From contig JAEDHF010000087.1 of assembly GCA_016297165.1 (NCBI GenBank), positions 1-7,849 of the forward strand: a DNA stretch of 7,849 bases. The letters are read 5' to 3'. Shown one piece after another: positions 1 to 4,326 of the stretch; position 1 is the stretch's first letter; each line of letters starts with the position of its first letter. The DNA is from Oscillospiraceae bacterium. GTDB lineage: Bacteria; Bacillota; Clostridia; Oscillospirales; Ruminococcaceae. Below the pieces are notes generated by a model. It made no database searches and was not told the DNA's origin. It saw only the letters and a program-made list of their open reading frames with translations. The translations under genes and the position numbers were made by a program.

Positions 1-105
1 TGACTACCGGAGAAGTTTTCTAAAAAATTTGTAACGCATCATTGACAAACCAACATTTTTTGAAAAATCTTGAAATAATTGTATTACTGCTATTCTTTCT
101 ATTAT

Positions 106-134
106 TCATACTTGCCCTTGCTAACGCATATAAA
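106..134 (+). promoter_or_regulatory. candidate sigma-E promoter of spoIIID
   Basis: A TCATACT element (106-112) is separated by 14 bases from CATATAAA (127-134). The Bacillus sigma-E consensus is close to KMATATT, about 14 bases, CATACAAT, so 6 of 7 and 6 of 8 positions agree at the right spacing. Transcription would start near 141, giving a leader of roughly 26 bases with the ribosome site at 154-160. In Bacillus, spoIIID is transcribed by sigma-E in the mother cell, which fits. The match was found by eye in AT-rich DNA and is not proven. Confidence 0.45.
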
Positions 135-153
135 TTGATAAAAACATTATTAC

Positions 154-160
154 GGAGGGG
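154..160 (+). promoter_or_regulatory. ribosome binding site deciding the spoIIID start
   Basis: GGAGGGG lies 7 bases before the ATG at 168. It is one of the strongest Shine-Dalgarno matches in the window. It selects this ATG over the TTG at 42 in the same open frame, which has no ribosome site before it. Confidence 0.85.
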
Positions 161-167
161 CGAAATC

Positions 168-455
168 ATGTCACGAGCAAGATTAGCAGAAGCGGATTAC
201 ACCGCTTACGGAACAAAACAGGAAAGATGTGTAAGCCTCGCAAAATACATAATTGAAAATAAAGCGACGGTAAGAAACGCCGGAAAGGTTTTTGGGATAA
301 GTAAAAGCACAGTCCATCAGGATATAACGTCAAGACTGGAAAAAATAAATCCCGAGCTACATAAACAGGTTAAGGAAATTTTAGAAATAAATAAGCAGGA
401 ACGTCATATCCGTGGCGGAATGGCAACTAAGAATAAATATAAAAAAGAAAAATAA
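168..455 (+). CDS. spoIIID: stage III sporulation transcriptional regulator SpoIIID
   Basis: This encodes a 95-residue DNA-binding protein that in Bacillus and Clostridia switches mother-cell genes on and off during the sigma-E to sigma-K phase of sporulation. A helix-turn-helix spans about residues 34-56, with the family hallmark KSTVHQDITSRL. It is followed by the conserved INPEL and the basic ERHIRGGMATKNKYKK tail, which in Bacillus contributes a second DNA-contacting helix. The length is normal (Bacillus 93), but about 10 residues precede the usual N-terminal region (MSRARLAEADYTAYGTKQER). The ATG at 168 is chosen because of the strong ribosome site at 154-160 and because no later Met fits. 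The frame stays open upstream to 24 and would add a T-rich hydrophobic stretch, which I regard as promoter DNA. The upstream neighbour lies outside the window; a tRNA gene follows. Confidence 0.95.
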   Translation: MSRARLAEADYTAYGTKQERCVSLAKYIIENKATVRNAGKVFGISKSTVHQDITSRLEKINPELHKQVKEILEINKQERHIRGGMATKNKYKKEK

Positions 456-476
456 AAATAAAAATTATATTTTTTT
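454..476 (+). terminator. weak A/T-only hairpin after spoIIID
   Basis: AAAAATA (454-460) can pair with TATTTTT (468-474) across a 7-base loop, followed by two more T. It starts on the last bases of the spoIIID stop codon. With no G-C pairs it would be a poor terminator, but nothing better lies between spoIIID and the tRNA promoter, so some read-through into the tRNA gene is possible. Confidence 0.25.
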
Positions 477-486
477 CAAAAACCTA

Positions 487-515
487 TTGACAAAACCATT
501 ACAGTATGATATAAT
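487..515 (+). promoter_or_regulatory. sigma-A promoter of tRNA-Thr
   Basis: There is a perfect TTGACA (-35, 487-492), a 17-base spacer and a perfect TATAAT (-10, 510-515). Transcription should start near 521-523, about 10 bases before the mature tRNA 5' end. A full consensus promoter is typical of stable RNA genes. Confidence 0.9.
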
Positions 516-531
516 CTATGACTGTAATGGT
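495..531. repeat. 11-bp perfect inverted repeat around the tRNA -10 box
   Basis: ACCATTACAGT (495-505) and ACTGTAATGGT (521-531) are exact reverse complements with 15 bases between them. The arms flank the TATAAT at 510-515. The left arm lies in the promoter spacer and the right arm covers the expected transcription start and the base before the tRNA. No T tract follows and the left arm is not transcribed from this promoter, so it looks like a DNA-level site (operator-like) and not a terminator. The function is unknown. Confidence 0.75.
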
Positions 532-607
532 GCTGATATGGCTCAGTCGGTAGAGCACATCCTTGGTAAGGATGAGGTCATCGGTTCGATTCCGATTATC
601 AGCTCCA
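532..607 (+). tRNA. tRNA-Thr (anticodon GGT)
   Basis: The full cloverleaf can be drawn by hand. The acceptor stem is GCTGATA (532-538) with TATCAGC (597-603), followed by T and an encoded CCA (605-607). The anticodon stem CATCC (558-562) / GGATG (570-574) encloses TTGGTAA with anticodon GGT at 565-567, reading the Thr codons ACC and ACT. The T arm is ATCGG-TTCGATT-CCGAT. The length is 76 bases including CCA. It is a single gene with its own consensus promoter and terminator, not part of an rRNA or tRNA cluster. Confidence 0.97.
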
Positions 608-613
608 AACATT

Positions 614-652
614 AAAGCCTGACAGATTGCATTTGCATTTTGTCGGGCTTTT
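614..652 (+). terminator. intrinsic terminator after tRNA-Thr
   Basis: AAAGCCTGACA (614-624) pairs with TGTCGGGCTTT (641-651), with one T-G wobble and a 16-base loop, and ends in a short T run (649-652). It sits 7 bases after the tRNA CCA end, so the tRNA is probably a monocistronic transcript. Confidence 0.85.
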
Positions 653-768
653 CTTATGCTTTTGCAATTTCGGCATAATAATCCTGCAAAATAAAGGAAT
701 ATACTATATATAATCTTTACTTTTTCACTTTAATTTAGTGCAATTTCGACAACATTACATTTAGTCCC

Positions 769-797
769 TTGATTATTGTCAGATTATAGTATATAAT
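769..797 (+). promoter_or_regulatory. candidate sigma-A promoter of the citrate synthase operon
   Basis: TTGATT (769-774), a 17-base spacer and TATAAT (792-797) give a good vegetative promoter. A second TATAAT at 808-813 lacks a convincing -35 at the right distance. The start would fall near 804, giving a leader of about 46 bases. The remaining gap DNA (656-768) is AT-rich. It holds an 11-base copy of the palindrome arm (700-710) and two copies of GCAATTTCGRCA (664-675 and 740-751), but no gene. Confidence 0.7.
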
Positions 798-813
798 AAT
801 TATATAGTATAAT
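783..813. repeat. 31-bp near-perfect palindrome over the citrate synthase -10 region
   Basis: The arms are ATTATAGTATATAAT (783-797) and ATTATATAGTATAAT (799-813) around A798. Of 15 opposed positions 14 pair; only G789/G807 fail. The palindrome covers the -10 box and the expected transcription start, which is where a repressor operator would lie. An exact 11-base match to the inner part of the right arm, TATACTATATA in reverse orientation, lies at 700-710. The sequence is almost all A and T, so part of the symmetry may come from overlapping TATAAT-like boxes. Confidence 0.55.
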
Positions 814-850
814 GTGCATTTCATAAAACACAAGAAAGGAAAGACAGAAA

Positions 851-2236
851 ATGCTGACTGATGTTGAAAAGGAAATAGTCTATCCCGAAAAGGAAGAGAA
901 GATAATTATTGACGAACTTTATGAGGCTAATTTAAAGGACGGAAGAATCGACCCCGACCTTTATGTTGAATATGACGTAAAACGTGGCTTAAGAGATATG
1001 AACGGTAAGGGCGTCTTAACCGGACTTACCGAGATTTCCGACGTAGTTTCCTACGATGTTGTTGACGGTAAGAAGCTTCCCTGTGACGGCCGTCTTTACT
1101 ATCATAATTATAATGTTTTTGACCTCGTAAAAGGCTTTGAGGGAAGAAGATATGCCTTTGAGGAGGCTACATATCTGTTACTGTTCGGTTCCCTGCCCAA
1201 TGTAACCCAGCTCGAACAGTTCAAGAAGCTTATCAGCGAATATCAGCTTCTTTCAAACAGCTTTACCCGTGACGTGCTTATGAAGGCACCAAGCTCAAAT
1301 ATTATGAACGCTCTCCAGAAGAGTATCCTTACACTTTACTCCTACGATGAAAACCCTGAGGATATTTCTGCTCAGAACGTATTAAGACAGTCTATTCAGA
1401 TTATTGCAAAAATGCCCCTTATTTCTGTATATGCATACTGTGCATACCGCCATTTCAAGCTGCATGAAAGTCTTATGATCCGTAACCCTATCCATGATTA
1501 TTCAACGGCGGAAAATATTCTTCATATGCTCAGAGATGACGGAAGATTTACCGAGCTTGAAGCGAGCGTTCTCGATATCGCCCTTGTTATTCATGCAGAG
1601 CATGGCGGTGGTAACAACTCAACCTTTACTACTCACGTTGTTACTTCTTCGGGCACCGATACCTACTCTGCCGTTGCTGCTGCAATAGCTTCCTTAAAGG
1701 GCTTCAGACACGGCGGCGCAAATATGAAAGCGAAGCGTATGCTTGATGATATAAAGCTTCATGTCACAAACTGGAAGGACGAGGGAATGATAAGAGATTA
1801 TCTTGTCAAGATTGTCAACAAGCAGGCCTTCGATAATACCGGTCTTGTCTATGGCATAGGTCATGCCGTATATACAAAGTCCGACCCAAGAGCCGTTATT
1901 CTTAAGAAATATGCCCGTGAGCTCGCTATCGAGAAGAACAGGACCGAGGAATACGAATTCTATGAGAGAATCGAGCGGATTGCAAAAGAGGTTATCGCCG
2001 AGCACCGTCACCTATTTAAGCCGATTTGTGCCAACGTTGACTTTTACAGCGGTTTCGTTTATGATATGCTCTGTATCCCCGAAGAATTATTTACCCCTAT
2101 TTTTGCAATATCACGTATGTCAGGCTGGGCGTCCCACCGTCTCGAAGAAATAATCAACAACGGTAAGATTATTCGTCCTGCTTATAAATATGTGGCAGAG
2201 CATCTTGATTATATTCCTCTTGAAGAAAGAAAATAA
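851..2236 (+). CDS. gltA: citrate synthase
   Basis: This 461-residue cytosolic enzyme condenses acetyl-CoA with oxaloacetate to citrate, the entry to the TCA or glutamate-forming branch. The family signatures are in order: HAEHGGGNNSTF at 248-259, RHGGAN with catalytic His287, GIGHAVYTKSDPRA with His338 and Arg347, and NVDFYSG with the catalytic Asp397. By the usual alignment His287, His338 and Asp397 match the catalytic triad and His248 and Arg347 the oxaloacetate ligands, so it should be active. The SRMSGWASHRLEE block near the end is also conserved. The protein is somewhat longer than short bacterial forms because of about 50 N-terminal residues. The ATG follows AAAGGAAAG (835-843) at normal spacing. 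It is first in an operon with a nuclease and an RNA methyltransferase; no other TCA gene is in view. 2-methylcitrate synthase is a less likely alternative, as no prp-type genes are nearby. Confidence 0.95.
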   Translation: MLTDVEKEIVYPEKEEKIIIDELYEANLKDGRIDPDLYVEYDVKRGLRDMNGKGVLTGLTEISDVVSYDVVDGKKLPCDGRLYYHNYNVFDLVKGFEGRRYAFEEATYLLLFGSLPNVTQLEQFKKLISEYQLLSNSFTRDVLMKAPSSNIMNALQKSILTLYSYDENPEDISAQNVLRQSIQIIAKMPLISVYAYCAYRHFKLHESLMIRNPIHDYSTAENILHMLRDDGRFTELEASVLDIALVIHAEHGGGNNSTFTTHVVTSSGTDTYSAVAAAIASLKGFRHGGANMKAKRMLDDIKLHVTNWKDEGMIRDYLVKIVNKQAFDNTGLVYGIGHAVYTKSDPRAVILKKYARELAIEKNRTEEYEFYERIERIAKEVIAEHRHLFKPICANVDFYSGFVYDMLCIPEELFTPIFAISRMSGWASHRLEEIINNGKIIRPAYKYVAEHLDYIPLEERK

Positions 2237-3192
2237 TGAAGTATATCATTTTTGATATGGAGTGGAACCAGCCCTCCGCTGAAAATACAAAGGTAGAAAA
2301 GCTTACTCATGGAGAAATAATCCAGATAGGCTTTTTTCTCCTTGATGATAATATGAATACTCTCCATAAGGAAGAATTCTTTATAAAACCCTCCTGCTAT
2401 AAATGTATGAACAAATATGTAAGCGCCCTTACAGGCATTACCCAGGAGGATATTGACGGCGGTCTTCCCTTTTCCGAAGCTATAGTCCGAATGACGAAAT
2501 ATTTCGACGAGGATACTGTCATAATAACCTGGGGAGATGATGATTTACCGATTTTAAAGGATAATCTGAGTTTCCACGGAATAGATAATTTAAAGCTTCC
2601 TAAGCATTATAACCTTCAGCGTATTTTCAGTATGCAGACAGGCTCGGAAGCACGTCAGACAGGGCTTAAAAATGCCCTCGAAGCCTTAGGCATCACAAAC
2701 GAGTTTCAGGCTCACGACGCACTTAATGACGCTTATATGACCGTCCGGATTGCTGAAAAGCTTGACTTAAAAAAAGGCGTCGAGGACTACGGAAAATATT
2801 CCTTTAAGAAGCCTGATAAAACAAAACAGCAGCCCTGGATTTCGGAAAAACCGATAAAAACAGCTGAATACCCTTATGATGGCAGTATTGACGGCTTAGT
2901 AGCATATTGTATGAAGCTTAAGTCATCGTGTCCCGTATGCGGCACAGAGTGCGAAAGAAGCACATTCTGCCGCCAGGGAAAAGCAACATATATAACAAGA
3001 ATAAGCTGTGTTGAACATAACTGCCTCTATATACGCTATGAGCTTAAAGACGGAGCGTTAACAGAAAGCTTTTACAAGGAAACAGAGGATATTAAAAAGG
3101 CGTATAACAATAAGCTGAGACAAAAGGAAAAGAAGCTTAAATACCGTGAACTTTATAAGGCGGCGAATAAAACTAAAATAAGAAAAGGATAG
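2236..3192 (+). CDS. DEDDh 3'-5' exonuclease (KapD/DnaQ-like) with Cys-rich C-terminal region
   Basis: This 318-residue protein has an N-terminal exonuclease domain of about 185 residues. ExoI is FDMEWN (Asp7, Glu9), ExoII is TWGDDDLPIL (Asp at 101-103) and ExoIII is HDALNDA (His160, Asp165). All metal and general-base residues of the DEDDh class are present, so it should cut DNA or RNA from the 3' end. It most resembles the KapD group, named after a sporulation-kinase inhibitor in Bacillus, whose substrate is poorly known. After residue 215 comes a second part with a CPVC pair (232, 235) and further Cys at 239, 245, 258 and 263, which could hold a zinc-ribbon-like site, then a very basic tail from about 290. 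I do not recognise this C-terminal part. The start ATG shares its A with the last base of the citrate synthase stop (TAATG), implying coupled translation. Its own stop lies inside the hairpin that covers the next start. Confidence 0.85.
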   Translation: MKYIIFDMEWNQPSAENTKVEKLTHGEIIQIGFFLLDDNMNTLHKEEFFIKPSCYKCMNKYVSALTGITQEDIDGGLPFSEAIVRMTKYFDEDTVIITWGDDDLPILKDNLSFHGIDNLKLPKHYNLQRIFSMQTGSEARQTGLKNALEALGITNEFQAHDALNDAYMTVRIAEKLDLKKGVEDYGKYSFKKPDKTKQQPWISEKPIKTAEYPYDGSIDGLVAYCMKLKSSCPVCGTECERSTFCRQGKATYITRISCVEHNCLYIRYELKDGALTESFYKETEDIKKAYNNKLRQKEKKLKYRELYKAANKTKIRKG

Positions 3193-3262
3193 TCGGAGAA
3201 TGAGAGATATTTATAATCTTACATACGAAAAATTCTCCGACTATCTTTTTTCTATCGGAGAA
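3182..3262 (+). promoter_or_regulatory. hairpin over the rlmN-like start codon with a competing third arm
   Basis: GATAGTCGGAGAAT (3188-3201) is an exact reverse complement of ATTCTCCGACTATC (3232-3245), with a 30-base loop. With A-T and two G-U pairs the stem extends to 3182-3201 / 3232-3251. The left arm contains the TAG stop of the nuclease gene (3190-3192), the GGAG before the next gene and the first two bases of its ATG (3200-3202). A run of six T (3246-3251) follows the 14-bp core, as in an intrinsic terminator. A second copy of TCGGAGAA (3255-3262) can pair with the same middle arm (3233-3240) across a 14-base loop, giving a mutually exclusive fold. That it regulates expression is inference. 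Confidence 0.6.
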
Positions 3263-4219
3263 AAAAGATCAAAGGCGGATATACTCTTCCCTGCTTTTTA
3301 TCGGGACAATATAACCGATTTTAAGGAAGCATCTGTTAAGGATAGTCTTTCTTTACTCCTCAAAAAAGAATTCTATTTCGGAGAAATAACCTGTATTGAT
3401 AAAAAATGCAGCGATTCGGCTGATAAATACCTGTTCAAGCTTAAAGACGGTAATCTTGCCGAAACCGTTCTGATGAAGCATGAATACGGCAACAATATCT
3501 GCGTTTCAACACAGGTCGGCTGTAATATGGGCTGTGCTTTCTGTAGAAGCGGCCGCCTTAAGAAAGTAAGAAATCTTGAAACTGCTGAAATGGTGGAACA
3601 GCTTCTGTATGTTACAAAAGAGTCTGGCAGAAAAATAGACGGAATAGCAATAATGGGTATCGGCGAGCCGCTGGATAACTACGAAAGCGTAGCGGATTTT
3701 ATTGATATTGCTATGTATCAGAAGGGCTTCGATATAGGGCTTAAGCATATTACCCTTTCAACCTGCGGAATTGTTCCGAAAATATACGAATTATCGGAGA
3801 GCAGAAACCCCGTTAACCTCGCAGTAAGTCTCCACGCTCCAAACGATGAGCTTAGAGACAGGCTTATGCCCATAAACAGGAAATATCCTCTCTCTCCTCT
3901 TTTCGAAGCTATAAGGCATTATTCAAGCTCCAGGAACAGACGTATCACTCTGGAATATGTAATGCTTAAGGGGATAAACGACAGCAAAGAGCACGCAAAA
4001 CAATTAGCCGACCTTATCGGCGACAGTAAATGCTATGTAAATATAATTCGCTATAACAGCAGCGAAGAAGATTCCTTCGAATGCAGCGATTTCGATACAA
4101 TAATGGCGTTTTACGACGTACTGAAAAAGAATAAAATCGGCGTTACAATGCGCCGTGAGCTTGGGGCGTCCATAAACGGAGCCTGCGGACAGCTGAGAGC
4201 CGATTATATGAATAAATAA
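3200..4219 (+). CDS. rlmN: RlmN/Cfr-family radical SAM RNA methyltransferase
   Basis: This 339-residue protein belongs to the family that adds a methyl group to carbon 2 (RlmN) or carbon 8 (Cfr) of A2503 in 23S rRNA; RlmN also acts on A37 of some tRNAs. The 4Fe-4S Cys are Cys108, Cys112 and Cys115 (CNMGCAFC). The two catalytic Cys are Cys101 (ICVSTQVGC) and Cys329 (NGACGQL, the methyl-carrying one). The SAM-binding GIGEP is at 153-157. LSTCGIVPKI, NLAVSLHAPNDELRDRLMPINRKYPL, split over adjacent blocks, and VTMRRELGASINGACGQL match RlmN better than Cfr. The N-terminal helical RNA-binding domain (1-95) is present. It diverges just after the cluster, where SGRLKKVRNL replaces the usual ATGxxGFxRNL, and in RYNSSEEDSFECSD near residue 290, so a second RlmN-like paralogue with another target is possible. 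The ATG is 7 bases after the nuclease stop. AAAGGA (3184-3189) is the likeliest ribosome site, and the start lies inside a strong hairpin. Confidence 0.85.
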   Translation: MRDIYNLTYEKFSDYLFSIGEKRSKADILFPAFYRDNITDFKEASVKDSLSLLLKKEFYFGEITCIDKKCSDSADKYLFKLKDGNLAETVLMKHEYGNNICVSTQVGCNMGCAFCRSGRLKKVRNLETAEMVEQLLYVTKESGRKIDGIAIMGIGEPLDNYESVADFIDIAMYQKGFDIGLKHITLSTCGIVPKIYELSESRNPVNLAVSLHAPNDELRDRLMPINRKYPLSPLFEAIRHYSSSRNRRITLEYVMLKGINDSKEHAKQLADLIGDSKCYVNIIRYNSSEEDSFECSDFDTIMAFYDVLKKNKIGVTMRRELGASINGACGQLRADYMNK

Positions 4220-4284
4220 TACTAATAACCGTTTGAATGAAGGGAAAGAATAAAGATTTTCTGAGTTTAAATGGTTATTAGTAT
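4219..4284. repeat. 66-bp AT-rich inverted-repeat hairpin between convergent operons
   Basis: ATACTAATAACC (4219-4230) is an exact reverse complement of GGTTATTAGTAT (4273-4284). As RNA the stem can continue inward to 4238/4265 with three G-U pairs, giving about 20 pairs and a 26-base purine-rich loop. It begins on the last base of the rlmN-like stop codon and has no T tract. It may be a 3' stabilising or processing structure, an insulator between convergent transcripts, or a very small inserted palindromic element. Confidence 0.6.
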
Positions 4285-4289
4285 AAGCT

Positions 4290-4323
4290 AAGCCTGAGAA
4301 GTTTTGTTCTTCTCAGGCTTTTT
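4290..4323 (+). terminator. strong intrinsic terminator of the citrate synthase operon
   Basis: AAGCCTGAGAAG (4290-4301) pairs perfectly over 12 bp with CTTCTCAGGCTT (4309-4320), with a 7-base loop and five T (4319-4323). It ends the plus-strand operon 70 bases after its last stop. It also sits 3 bases past the stop of the convergent minus-strand gene, but in that direction the T tract is poor (TTAGCTTAT), so it is mainly a plus-strand terminator. Confidence 0.93.
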
Positions 4324-4326
4324 GCA

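Noticed and set aside
42..47. TTGACA as a -35 box for a vegetative promoter before spoIIID
   Set aside because: No TATAAT-like box lies 16-18 bases downstream; the sigma-E-like boxes at 106-134 fit the gene and its leader better.
532..607. tRNA-Thr as an integration site for a mobile element
   Set aside because: No repeat of the tRNA 3' end, integrase or phage-like gene is visible on either side.
412..615. 67-codon open frame spanning the spoIIID end, the tRNA promoter and the tRNA gene
   Set aside because: It reads through a perfect promoter and a complete tRNA-Thr cloverleaf and has no homology-like pattern, so it is a chance frame.
656..850. Riboswitch or T-box leader before citrate synthase
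   Set aside because: The predicted leader is only about 46 bases, and no T-box sequence or structured aptamer was seen. The gap is AT-rich promoter DNA.
1694..2011. Open frame on the minus strand inside citrate synthase, and two similar plus-strand frames at 1494-1688 and 1863-2153
   Set aside because: The citrate synthase frame carries all catalytic motifs. These frames are shadows with no recognisable motif or ribosome site.
3506..3748. Minus-strand open frame inside the rlmN-like gene
   Set aside because: It overlaps the radical SAM Cys cluster coding region and has no coding signals of its own.
3200..4219. Cfr-type antibiotic resistance gene
   Set aside because: The motifs after the SAM site and at the C terminus follow RlmN, and no mobile-element context is present, so calling resistance would not be supported.
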